A DNA stretch of 64,000 nt, from the NCBI GenBank assembly GCA_948567375.1, contig OX419761.1, positions 36,768,501-36,832,500 of the forward strand. Reading direction: 5' to 3'. The DNA is from Lunularia cruciata (lineage: Eukaryota > Streptophyta > Marchantiopsida > Lunulariales > Lunulariaceae). Shown in pieces: positions 45,025 through 57,214 of the stretch. Under the pieces are notes generated by a model. The model saw only the letters and a program-made list of their open reading frames with translations. It was not told the DNA's origin and did no database searches. Numbering within the stretch: the stretch's first letter is position 1; every line of letters begins with the position of its first letter. The translations under genes and the position numbers were made by a program.

Positions 45025-45029
45025 CTTCT

Positions 45030-45052
45030 CCCCCCCCCCCCCCCCCCCCCCC
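45030..45052. repeat. Poly(C)/poly(G) tract, 23 bases, just upstream of ADA1 start
   Basis: An uninterrupted run of 23 C on the plus strand is 23 G on the mRNA strand of ADA1. It lies 5 bases before the ATG and so probably within the 5' UTR. Its length may be affected by sequencing slippage. Confidence 0.9.
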
Positions 45053-45600
45053 ACCTCGCCCCCCTCTTTGCCTCAGGACTGCACTCCACTTTTTCTACAG
45101 TGTTTTCACTCGTCTTTCTTTCTTTCCACCACTATTCTTCCTCGGTGTTGTTCGCTCCTCCTACCTCTCCTCCATCGCCAACCCCTGCTTCTCGCTCCGA
45201 CCCCTGATCCTAACCCTAACACCCTGTTTTCCTCGGTCGAATGCTCCCCGCCATAGCCAGACCTAGGGTTCCACAACCACCATCCTTGTGACACTCTCGT
45301 ACTCGAGGTCCTGCAACTCTGGCCCTCTTTCCATCCCGCGCAAAACCGGTCAACGCGAACACCCGCTCCCTCCCCTATCTCAAGCCCCGGTTCCTGTCAC
45401 CCGCGCTCCCTTCCGCGGGCTCCCTCTCTTCCTCCCTGTTTTGCCAGTGTTTTCGATTGCCTAATGTTGTCCTTTTTCCTTTGTATACAGACACACCGTC
45501 ATTCGGTCTTCGTAACCTCCACCCTCCCCCGCCCTACTGTCGTCACTCGTCACTGACATGAGACTCCTTCCCATGCCCTAACGTTGATTACCCTGCTTTT
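45053..45600 (-). promoter_or_regulatory. Presumed 5' UTR and promoter region of ADA1
   Basis: GC-rich, CT-rich and CpG-containing sequence upstream of ADA1. It includes TCCTAACCCTAACACC near 45208, resembling the telo-box (AAACCCTAA) found in plant promoters. No TATA box was identified. ORFs here are low-complexity Pro/Ser readings. Confidence 0.4.
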
Positions 45601-47908
45601 CTCGAACAATTGCTCTCATCGTCTTCAATGCTGCTTCGTGCATGCTACTATGCCTCGTCTTCCGCTCTGCCTACCCCGTCTCATATCTCGACAATACCTC
45701 GAGCATTCATTCATGCATGTCTTCTGTTCGACCACCAAATCTCTCCACATCACACTTCTATTTTAAACAACTAAAATTCAGCGTAACGTTATTTGATGCT
45801 CCTACATGGCATTGCGTTATGTTCCGTTATGTTATTCTAGGCCATGATTTGTCACAAGTTGCCCAATATTATCAGCATCCTAGACAGAAAAAAAAATTGA
45901 TGACGAGATATCCATGATTAGATTGTCTTGATTTCATAGGCGCGTCTAATGCAAGTGTAAGTCGAGTTCAGGCCCAACAACTTCTAACAGCTTGAAAGTT
46001 CTTGAATCGATAAGACAACGATCATGTGTTGAATCCGAATGTGGTACAAACGGATATCGATATCTCCTTTCTCGGTAGTACATCAACTAGGATGAGCAAA
46101 ACACATCCAAGATTGAGCTTATGCAGCGAATGCTTCCTGTTCCCTCAGGAGGATTAGGATTATTGATGCCACAAGGTGATGGGAGTTCATGAGTTCTTTC
46201 TCCAGCAATTCTACGTCCGGAACACTTCATGGCCTACATGCATGGTAAATTGAGATGATTCAGTGGATATTGCTGAGTAAGGTGATCATCTATTATCATT
46301 ACAGAACGACCATGAACGTTTCCACATGGAATGTTAAACTTCACCGACATAGAGTTATCGGATTTATGAGGTAAGATTAAAAGTCCATCATTGGGAATCC
46401 ACATTGGTTGAGAGGAGTCCGCATGAACTAAGAACATGCGAGACCAAGTCACTCACAATTTAACTATTTAAAATAGTCCGTTCGGGTTTGGTGTTAACTT
46501 AATTAGAGAATATGCACTCTATAAGTTCCAAATTATACTAGCTATTTCGTGGATGTAAATATTTTTCATAAAATTATAGACTATCATTTATCTAACAATA
46601 AATGCTATAAATATACAACCTCAACTGAATTATAAATTTACAATTCAAGGCGATAACTAATCAAATATGTACGGAGGTGCAAAATAATAATATATTGGTA
46701 CTTACAAGAAACTACTAACAAGATACTCAAATAAAAGGTAAAACATACCACAATCAACTATCTCTCCTATCCACATGAGCTTGATATATTGAAACATCTT
46801 TATCATAATTCCAAATTAAAGATACATAGTCTTGATATTTCTATCTAGTTTATATTAACATGAATTCATGAAAAGCAATGCATGCAGTTTATTCTTTAAT
46901 TTGTGGATTTTATATATATTTATTTATTTATTTATTCCTAGCAAAGTCACAATTACTAATAAAACAATCAGATAGAAATGGAGATAAACTGAATAGCATA
47001 ATTATAATGTGCTATGATGGACAAAATAAGATGAATAATATGGATAAGGTTTTGTTGTAGAATTTTCTGAGCATATACTAAGACTAAACTAATAAAACTT
47101 ATTATTTAGTGAATTAAAAACATCTTTCCTCACTTCAAGTTCAGTAGATCAGAAAAATATGGCAAGAGAGAGTGAGATTTAAGGATCTTATCACTCATCT
47201 TATGAACCACATCTATCAAGATACATGATTTATTTAAAGTAAAGATTGATAATTGTTTATAAGAACAGTAGTAAAGAAGAGCCTTTGGAGTTGAAAAATG
47301 AATGTAACATTAATGAGGATATTATGTATAGGTATTTTTATACTTGATAGAAATAATGCTTATATATAATCATATTAAAAGTAAGCATCCTGTTCATCAT
47401 TATTTAATTTTAATTTATTCTATTTGAATTGAACCCTAACTATATTTATTGGGAGTACCACACCTTTAACTAGGCTTCTTACTATACAAATAATCAATTT
47501 AAGAACCTTGATAACCTTCATTTAAGATTAACTTATATTACTTTAAACTAGTTAGTATTTGGGTGAAATTGTTATGGAGGAAAAGAAGGCAGGTTTTCAA
47601 ACAATTTTTGATTAGTATATTTTTGATACTTCTGATTACCGAGGATCTTAAGGAAGTAAATTTGACAGATATTGATATAGGTAGAGCTATATTCAAGATT
47701 TTTTAATGAAACTAATAGAGTAGATGTGTGTCAACAACAATGAGTAAGGAGGAGAATATTAATAAGCTCATGGTGTAAGGTGTAGAATGTGTACCTCTAA
47801 GTATGACCATAAGAACAAGAATAGTAAAGTCTAAGCAAATATGGATTACAATAAGTTTAATGAAATTAACAAGATAGCTCAAGGTATTTACAAAGAAGTA
47901 CTACTTGT
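45601..47908. other. Island edge and AT-rich spacer without genes
   Basis: CpG content falls away at about 46.4-46.6 kb and the sequence becomes strongly AT-rich. No protein-like ORF was found. A short TTTA-type microsatellite lies at about 46916-46936. Confidence 0.4.
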
Positions 47909-50660
47909 TGTAACCCAATATCACCCAATTAATAGTAAAAATGGTAATTTCCTCAACAACACAGGAAAAAATGACAAAAAGTAAAGAAAAGTATCACTAC
48001 CTTACAATTCGCTTATTATTTCCTATTTAACATCTTGGACAAAAACTACTTCCAAAAGAGTATCTTATCATCCTTATTGTGCATTATATTAAATGGAAAA
48101 CTAAGATCACTTTCACTACAGACAAATTCCATTTTAAATTTTAAAAGTGCGGATCCAATTCATCCTAAAGGCCACTTCATCCCAAATACTTAAACTACAA
48201 AGATTGCATGCTACACTTCCAAGAAGGCAAAACTCCAAAGGAGCATGTGCATTTGTTGAATGTATTTGCTTTTTGATTTAGTGGTATGCTCAATGCTCTA
48301 AATCATATGCAACTCCTCAAAAATTGGTTCACTACTTTAGATCCCTCAAAAATCACACATTCTTATATGTTATAAATACCTATCTCTACACTCCAACACT
48401 TGTAACCTTATTGAAAAAATCCTCACAACTACTCAATATAAATATGCACCAATACTCATAATGGAGGAAACACAATGACAAAGAACTTAGAGTCCTTTAA
48501 CTAAATTATGATTGGCATGTATTAAACTCATATTACATTGAGCGAAAGCCTTAAATACATGTCTACTTTGCCCAAACTAGATCTAGAGGTTCAGTGGATT
48601 TTAGAATTCTTTAGATTTTATCCACATTGTCCATTTAGGATTCTAATCATATCTTATCCTAATCATATTTAGGTTAATTAGGCACCTTATATATATCAAG
48701 GAAGGTGTAAATCTTCCCCAAAAGAAACATACAATTTACATTCCGTTGGACTTACAATTCCAAAAGTGACAACTATGAAGGTTTGTATAACTCCAAAGGT
48801 CTTCCTCCATGAAGGTATTTACAACTCCAAAGGTCTTTGACCAGTGCACTTTTACTTTGAAGATTTCAGGTATAGTTATGGCAAAGAACTACCTTTCCTT
48901 TTAAGATTCCTAACGAGGACAATGGTGCTTTTGTTATCATCTTATATGCTTAAGAGTAGGTATCACATGCTTTTATGAACTTCCTATCCATGTGTGCTTG
49001 AAGGCTAATTGCTAGTTGGTCCATATTTTTGTTTTTGTACTTCTTTCCTTCTAATGTTTACACATATAGTTTCAATTCATGTAAATTGACCTTCTCTATC
49101 TTACCTTGTGCTAATTCCTCCAACATCTCCATGAATTGGTTCCTAACTTTATAATTATTTGACAATATTTGACCTCTCCTTCTCTAAATGACCACTAGCC
49201 ATTTGGACTTTTGAATTGATTTCTTATACTAAATGAGGTTTGTTCGTTGCACTCTTCTCCTTCTCCTTCTTTAGCTTTGTAGCCATCTCTTCAAGTTACT
49301 TGTCTTTGTACTTCTTCCTTTATAGCTCTTTCACCTATAGTTTCAATTCATCTAATTTGGGCTTCTCCATCTTACCTTGAGCTACTTCCTCCAATATCTC
49401 CATTGGTCCCTAACTTCCACTTATTTGAGGATATTTGCTCTCTCCTTCCACATGACCACTCTTTATTTGGACTTTTGCATTGATCTCCTCTATTAACTGG
49501 GGTTGGTCCACTGCACTTTCCTTCTTCTCCTTCTTTAGCTTTGTAGCCATCTCTTCAAGTTAAATAGCCACTTTGCTCTTATATTGGCCAAACTATACAT
49601 CTATGGTTACAAATTGAATCTTGGATTCCTTCAACTCTCCTTGGTTGCTTTATGCTTCCTCGTCCATTGATTTCAACTGCTCTTTGTACCCTTATTTCTT
49701 ACCTTTGGCTTTGAGCCAAAGGGATCTCAACTCTCCTTGTAGTATCTTGATGTATTCTTCTTTCTCTATTTGATCTACAAGATACAAAGTGTTTTGCTTC
49801 TTTGTTTAAAGTTTTATAGTACTAAATCATTTACCTTCTTTGCTCCCTCCTTGTATAGATTTTCATCTTCCACATTTCTTCCTTTGCTTTGGCTTATTGT
49901 GCCCTTATCATGTAAGAGTTCTTAAGCAATCTTTGATAAGAAAGATCTAGGTAGGAATCTTGGTATATTGCCAAGATTTGCTCCATCAACTCTAAGACTG
50001 GTCCCACCAAATGTATGACAAACTTTGATCCATCTATTATTAGGCTTTTGCATTCTTAAAAGAAGGATGCACTCACCATAGTTGGTATTGCCTCCAAAGG
50101 TTCTTCCTCTTCATCTTTAATATCCATTTTAACTTCTCCTTGTAATTTGGATGGCTTGGATTCTTCTTCTTCACCTTCATTCTCATCTCTAACCTTAGTT
50201 CATGAAGCTCTCACTTCTTGATCATGACTATGGTGTCCTTTGGCCCAAAATGTACCTTTGGAGTTAGACATTCCTTTAATACAAAGACCTTGCTCACCTT
50301 GATCTTTGGTTGGCTTGTCTTCATTAGCACTATGCACTTCCTTGTTTGGAGCAAATTATGGGTCATTGTAATGGTCCTTTCCTTTGGACTTGGTTGTTGA
50401 CTTCTATAGGTGAGTGAGTTGTCTTCTTCCTCCTCTTTGTCCTTTGTGGCTTGGACTTCCTCCTCTCAATATAAATCAATGACTTGTGGGTTCTTTCTTG
50501 GCTTTTCATTAGTAATGGTGATCTTATAGGCATTTTCCTCTTCTTCTTCACTATTGTCATTCCTTCTTCATCCACCTTTACAAATTTCCCTATCTTAATA
50601 ATTGTTTAAATTTCCCTATCTTAATAATTGTTTAAATTTCCCTATCTTAATAATTGTTCT
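47909..50660 (-). mobile_element. Large repeat L3, copy 2 (minus orientation)
   Basis: A direct-orientation relative of 12425-14727 plus 20760-21120. The left end at 47909 reads TGTAACCC. In reverse this corresponds to the GTTACA end of the LTR at 57176-57181. LTR-like sequence runs to roughly 48.9 kb, followed by CT-rich DNA whose minus strand reads as charged fragments (50363-50575, with KKKRKM and KPQRTKRRKKTT). No polymerase domain was seen. It is probably a non-autonomous or rearranged gypsy element. Confidence 0.5.
50582..50659. repeat. 26-bp tandem repeat, three copies
   Basis: The unit AAATTTCCCTATCTTAATAA plus TTGTTT is repeated at 50582, 50608 and 50634 almost without change. It lies at the coding edge of the L3 copy, so it arose after insertion. 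Confidence 0.95.
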
Positions 50661-51364
50661 ATACCTCTTATGAAGGACAAGGGTAGCAAATCTTTATAGT
50701 GATAGAATTTCCACTTCAAAAAAGAAAATCATTCCAAAGAAGTAGAGTGTTGGATCTATGTAGTAGTAGGATATTCCACTCAAAAGGAATGTCTTACCAC
50801 TACAAAGACTAGAATAGTGGTCTTTGGCCAAAGAAGGAATTTAATCTATATTATCTTAGAAAGGCAAGTACTACCACCAAAAGAAAAGAATGATGTAGGC
50901 TTGATAACCACTATGGGAATGAGACATGAGAATGAGATTGGGTGATTAACACTACATGACAAGGAATGATGATGTTGAGTACAAATTTCATCTTACCATC
51001 CAAGAAGGTATCAATTTATGGATTCTTCAATTCATTCATTCTCTTGTAAATTCTCATAAATCTAAGTGAGAAGGCTTCTTAAGTATTAGTGTGAAAAAAT
51101 TTGGGGCAAAGAGAAATTAGTCTTTAGAAGAATGAGTGAAATTATCTCATAGAAAAACGTGCTCTCAATTTGAAAAACCCTATAATCAGTGCTTGGGATA
51201 TAGAAGCAAAGAGAGCCTTGATAAAAAAAAGTTCAAATTAAGTTTCTTGTTGTGGAATTGGGAGTATGCTTCAAGGCAAATGGCATAGGAAAGTTATAGT
51301 ATGAAGAGGATAATGCCAATGCAACTTTGTGTTAATCCCAAGCCCTAGATAAAAGATTGCTAGA

Positions 51365-51778
51365 TGTAAAAGATCGAGACCAAGGAGAGAAATAGGAGAA
51401 TGGAAGATCATATTAAGACACTTGAGTGTGTGAAACTCTAAATGCCTAGCATGAGTTTTGGCTTTGGTATTTATAGCGGATATACAAGGCTCTTGAGAAG
51501 CTTCTCAAAAATTTTCCTTGAGCCACTTTCTTGGAGTGCAAGTTAAGTTAACTGGGAAGCTTCTCAAGAAGCCTCCTTCTAGAAGCTGCCTATTTGGCAT
51601 GCAAGCTAAGCTAGTTAGAAGCTTCTAAAAACTTTATTCTAGAAGTTACCTACTTGGAGTCCAAGCTAAGCTAGCCAAGAAGCTTCTTAGATACTTTTAG
51701 AATATTTTAGGCTAATTTGGCCTATTTGCTATTTCATTAGCCTTAACTAACTTCATTGCTAAATTCCATATTATTACA
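51365..51778 (-). mobile_element. Solo LTR of L1 family with perfect 5-bp TSD
   Basis: The reverse complement aligns with the L1 LTRs. On the plus strand it begins TGTAAAAGATC and ends TATTACA. The flanks are CTAGA (51360-51364) and CTAGA (51779-51783), a perfect target-site duplication. No internal domain is attached on either side, so it is a solo LTR. The segment around 51480-51640 repeats AAGCTTCT-rich motifs seen in all copies. Confidence 0.9.
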
Positions 51779-51783
51779 CTAGA

Positions 51784-53140
51784 GATATATACTATGAGAA
51801 GATGCATGGCCAAAAGAGTGCATCATATTTGACTCATAGTTTGGATCCCTCAATAAAGCCATGCATGATAAGATTTTAGACTCCTTCATCAATGAGAAAC
51901 ATCTTTTGAATGGATGGACTATAGACAATCACAAAATCCTACTCCTAAAGCTATTTTAGGCACCTTGAGAAAGTTTCCTCAACCTCTGCATACAACATAT
52001 ATGTCAAACCAACTGGCTACCTTCTTTGAACATGTGGTTTCAAGTTTGGGAATTAATTGGGAAAGATCTTTGCCACTCACAAAACAAAGTTGTTCTCAAC
52101 TTTTGCATGATTGGGACCTCATTATGCAATGATATTAGAATTAATTTTTACATTGGTAAGGTTTGCTTATAGAAGAAGAGAGGATAATGTTCCTTAGGCA
52201 TTACTAACCAAATGCATACTTCTTGTTGGATGTTGAAGTGCTTGTATAGATGAAGAATATGCATCAAGAAAATACCTTGTTTACAAGAACTAGAGAATTC
52301 ACACCTCCTACCAAGCCTGATGCCAAGCAAATTCATCCTACCATGACCTTGTCTAAGATCACCATCATGACTTGAAAAATAGTATAAAGTGATATAGATT
52401 GTAGATATTGATGACCAAGAAGAAGAAGACAAGCCAAGAGAAGAAGCAAACAAGTTGGAAGCTAAAGAAGAGGGATTTCAAGCAATTTTTGAAATGGAAC
52501 TTGAAGATAATAGTGAAGAAGAAGATGTAGAAGTAGGAAGAGAAGAAGAGGCCTTTTTGGGACAAGAGATACCTGCTATGGAGATAAGGAATAACTTGAA
52601 GAACCACCTATTCAAATAGTAGAAGGTGAGAAGAGAAGAGATGAAGTGTCTGCAATCACTTTGGCATCTACTTTGGACAAAATAGCAAAACCTACTTTCA
52701 TAATTGAAAATCTAATTAATGATGGTCAATAAGGACAACTTCATTGTTAACTTTCTAAATCCACCCAGGCAAGTCTTGGATCAATATTTTCCTACCTTTA
52801 AGAAGAATTATTCTCATGTGTGTGATTATGCATGGATGGTTCAATGCTCACATTGTCAATTAGAATGCAAGATAGCAACTAAAAAATCCTAGGAGTCACA
52901 AGTTCTTCAAATGAGAAAGGAAGAGTAAGTGCAAGGAGAAAGAGTAATTGATTTGGGGGAGGAAGTTGATGCATTGAAAGCAAAACTTCTAGGTAAGAAG
53001 AAAACTAAGGAGTTGAAAGATAAAAAGATCAAGGAATTGGAGAATGACATAGCAGCATTGCATGTATCAGTTGTATAGGAAGGTATCAAGGCAAGTATTG
53101 GAGTCCAAGTAGAAGAGGTACATGCTAAATGACAATGAAT
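51784..53140 (+). pseudogene. Decayed acidic, coiled-coil-containing ORF of unknown family
   Basis: Fragments in changing plus-strand frames include SNQLATFFEHVVSSLGINWE (51914-52132), a Glu-rich stretch at about 52410-52600, NFLNPPRQVLDQYFPTFKK near 52748, and a Lys/Glu heptad-like run near 52950-53070 (ALKAKLLGKKKTKELKDK, ELENDIAAL). The set looks like a broken protein-coding region rather than chance, but no known domain is visible. It may belong to an unclassified mobile element. Confidence 0.4.
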
Positions 53141-56100
53141 GAAGGAGAGAAAGGCCTAATACAAATACTTATTCTTGGTGTATCACAAAAAGATAAGTCT
53201 TTGATTAGACAATTAGGAGTGCAAGATTGCTAACCATGAAGAAGCAAAGGCTAATTATAGTATAATTGTGGTTTTCTTGCCCAAGAATTGAAGGAGAAGC
53301 AACCCACTTTGATTGAAAGCCTAGTCAAAAAAGAAGTCCCATCACAATGATCAATAGAGCAAAAAAATATGATATTGATTGTGATTGATGCACTGAAGAG
53401 TAGAAAGCAAAACATGGTAAAGTGGGTTTGCAATGCAATCATGTACATTATGCAGGATTTACAATGCTATTTTTGATCAAGGGGGAATCAAGGAGCTACA
53501 AATTTTGCAAATGAAACTCAATTAGCTATTGTTTGACCATATGCATAAATAAGCAACCTTTGATTTGCAAAGTATAATAGAAAGAAAGTTTATTGAGCTT
53601 AGGAAGAATACCAAGTTTGTGATATTAGATGTTAAGTGTTGTTTTGAAGTAGTGATAGATTACCTAGAACAATACGAATCCGTTGAACAAGAAGTTGTAC
53701 ATGTTACAACTATTATTCCTTTTTAAGTAGGTTAGAACTAATGGCAGTTAATTGTTACCTTTATACTTGTCTTGGTTTGGTATGTTAGACCTACTTTGTG
53801 TTACTCTTGTAGTCATGTTATGGTTTGCATAGCCAATGAAAAAGTAAGTTAGTATGGTTTATCTCCATAAAGTTGGAGTTGATATTATGATGTATCCCAC
53901 GGTTGAGCTATTGCCATGTGAGCAATATGTGTACATTTAAGTGATTGGCCCCATGGATTACGATTATGTTTTATTTGAGAGATTTGATGTATATAGGTAG
54001 TGAAGATGTGATATAATTTTTAGTTTTAGGAGTGTCGAGTGGAAGGAAGACATTAAGAAGGAGAGTTGTAGTAGAGTATGGGCACTAGAGCATCAAAGGA
54101 AGCATTTGAGCAAGAGATGTTCCGTGATCATAATCTACCACTCTTGAATCCTTTTCTCATTTGATTTAATATTATACCATGACCTCTTATGGGGTTGGAT
54201 GGTGCAACATTTTTGGGTGGCATTCATGGAGTCAATGATGGAGAACCCATATCTTATTGTCCTTTTGGTGCTTACTAATGAGAAATTTTGGGACTTAAGA
54301 ATTTATGTGTTATTATAGGAGGAAAAGGACTTAATCTTATTCAAGAGCTTCAAGGTGGAGTTGTAAGGTCCATTTGTCCAAAAAAAGAACAAAAGTAAGT
54401 GACAAAATTGCAAGTGCTTGGGTCCAAATAAGGGAAGTCTAGATTTCTTTGACAATTAAGAGAGTTAAGGAAGTGCATTCAAGGAGAAAAGACAATGATT
54501 AGAGACGAAACCTAATAGGTTATGGTTTGAAGACAAAAACCAAGGGAGTTGAGCAGCTTTTTGAGTGGGTTAGGATCAATTGAAACAAGGAGGGTTGAAT
54601 CCATATCCAAATGAAAGAATTAGAGGATTTTGAGAGTTGGGTCATATCTTTTCATGATTTTTTAATTAGGTTAGAGAGTAGAAAAAGTGGTTCTTTTAGG
54701 CTTAAGAATTTTATGTTTGAGTCAATATCAAATTTGATGTAATCAATTAAAGTTAGAGCATTGGAAACCAAATTGTTAAGTAGAAAATTGTAGTTAGGTT
54801 TTGGTTGCTTCTCAAACTCTAATTTGAATCAGGCCATGAAAATTTCAAATATTTTTAGTTGTTAGGTCTTGCACCTCAATGTAGATATTCATATAAACTC
54901 CTCAAATAGAGAATTCAAGCTCTAGGATCAAGTATACTTGGGTATGTAGAACTCAAAAGTTAGCTTTGCTTTGGAATTGATCCATATCTAAATTAGATTA
55001 AGCCTTCAAAGTGTATAGAGGTTTAGACAGGAGCACAAAAAACCACTATGTAAAATTTGGTTAGCTCAAGGTTTATTGAGAATTAGAATTAATCCAAAAG
55101 CCTCTATCAAAAATATTGTTGTAAGCTCAATGGAGAGTTTCTATCTTTAATCATAATTGAATACCAATTTTTCTCATTTTTGTGACTATGATTGAAGGGT
55201 TTAGGTTTTTGGAGTGGTTATGAGGTTTATGAGTTCCTTTGAGTTAGTAATCCAGTGAAAGTTGCCAAAAAATAATTTTTTCTCAATTAAAAATTTAGAA
55301 ATTAAAGTTGAAATCACAAAAATCTAGCCAAGTTTGAGATGTTGTCAAGGAAATTTTAGCAATAGGATCAAGGTTTTACTTTATATCAGTAGAAATTTTA
55401 TTTCATAGGCTTTTCATTGAGTCTTAGAAAAACTAAATTAGAGCCATAGGGAAAATTTTTAAAAATAATTTATTTCTGTTTGAGTATTGCAAAGATTTCT
55501 TTATCAAAAGGTATAGAACTTCACTACTTGGAGTGCAATTTGGATGAAAAATGGATTACAAATAGATGAAACTTGGATTACAAATTGAAATCAACTTGTG
55601 TATAGAGCAAGAGCTTTGAAGCTCATTCCCCCTAAAGCATGGAGTATTGTTTCTAAATTTGTTGGGTTTGGATTTCTCTTCTTACAAGTTTGATTGTGAG
55701 CTCATTTGGCTTGGATTGGTATTCATGCATTATCCTTAGGTTCTTTCCTTCTAAGCATGCTCTTTATTTCTTCTTGGTTATGTTGGAAGTAGTGGATAAG
55801 GACTGCATGTTACAATGACAAGTTAGGTTGTATTATGAGCTAGCTTGTCTCTCACTTAGGATGAAACTATGATTGCTTTTAAGGTATCACACCATGGACT
55901 AAGAAGGCAAGCAACACCAACTCCATCACACTCCTTGTGAAAAAATTACATACCAAAGTTACTACTTACCAAAATAACTCAAGTTATTAGACTAAAAGTC
56001 AAATAAAATCTAAAAGTCTAATAGAATATCCAAGCACATGAGGATAATCCTATGACTAGGTGGTCTTATCTTAGCCTACCAACTAAGTCAAAAATTCCTT

Positions 56101-56340
56101 CATATGGGCTATCCTTGGACCAGAGAAAAATTGACACCAATAAGGCTTATGGGCCCAAGAGTTCTCAACTCTTTCCTCAAATAATTAGGAATAATACCAA
56201 ATCAATACACTAGAAAAAAATAATGATATTCCCTCTTTTCTCTTCCTCTAGAATAGCATTACCTCTACCTTAACTAAGACTAAATATAGCTAATCATGAC
56301 TAATGTATAAGCCTAGATAAACTCCATATAGATAATATTC
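53141..56340. other. AT-rich stretch, nothing recognised
   Basis: Stops are frequent in all frames, CpG is very rare, and no LTR boundary or domain was recognised. It is probably old transposon DNA. Confidence 0.4.
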
Positions 56341-56599
56341 TCCACTGCTTGCAATACCAAATGTAATATCTCTATAGAGTATACATGCACCAAAGGGTGT
56401 TAAGCATGTTATTCCACTACCCAATAGAAAGTTTTGGTAGTTTGGCAAACAGTTGGGCTCAAATTATGAGTGATAGATCTACATCTAAACTCTGATTTGT
56501 AAGCTCCACAAATAGGCATCCAATTTGAGCCTTGCAGTGCTAAGCGTGTAGTTTTCAAGATATGAAGAACTGAAAGAGCTATGATCTTTGTCATTTACT

Positions 56600-57181
56600 C
56601 ATTTTTAATTGTAAGCATGCAACCTTTGAATCCATTTGCAGTATATCTTTGCAATGGTGAGGTTCTTTTTTGTGTGTTTAATCCTTGGTTAACTTCTCTA
56701 TAATGGGATCAATGCATTGATGGGGAAATTTAATCTTGTTTCGTTGATTCTTTGATGACCTACCTTTATGTTTGAACTTGTCCCTTATAGTGAAATCCCC
56801 CTTATCCAAAGATAATGCCTTTTAAATAAAAATAGTAAAGAGTATCTTTGCAAGGCAACTTGACACTGTTCTTTGGAGTGATTGAACGTTTGTAAGGAGT
56901 GCAAGTATAAAGCTTTGGAGTGCCTTTGTATGAAGTAGATACCTTTGGAATAACATCCCACTCTCAAGATTTAGAATGATTATTTTGTATGACAATGATT
57001 ATTATTCTTCATTTTGCAATATGCCACCTTGGTGACATTATTCTCTTTTGGGTGTAGTTCTACCCAAGAGATTAAAGATGTAACAATGATGGACTCATCT
57101 TGCAACATTCCCTTTTAGCTTCACAAGAACAACCTATTACTAACCAAAATGCTACAATTTCATGTTTATTGAGTTGTTACA
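56600..57181 (+). repeat. LTR end of L3-type gypsy element, plus orientation
   Basis: It matches 720-1200 in the same orientation and 12.43-12.75 and 47.91-48.1 kb in reverse (CTTGGTGACATTATTCTC ... TACCCAAGAG). The end GTTACA at 57176-57181 is followed by a gypsy primer binding site. The left boundary was not determined; it may reach about 56.36 kb. Confidence 0.5.
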
Positions 57182-57189
57182 CAACAAAA

Positions 57190-57207
57190 TTTGGCACTAT
57201 TGCTAAG
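57190..57207 (+). other. Primer binding site (tRNA-Asp type) of gypsy element
   Basis: TTTGGCACTATTGCTAAG resembles TTTGGCGCCGTTGCCGGG, the primer site common in Tat/Ogre/Athila-type Ty3/gypsy elements. Most differences lie at former CG sites and fit cytosine deamination. Confidence 0.6.
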
Positions 57208-57214
57208 ATACATT

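Noticed and set aside
43621-45054. Plus-strand ORFs opposite ADA1 (for example 44140-44376)
   Set aside because: They are shadows of the ADA1 coding strand.
45054-45055. Upstream start extending ADA1 with a poly-Gly N-terminus
   Set aside because: The codon is GTG and the extension is the G23 homopolymer. The ATG at 45024 has good context and aligns with the family start.
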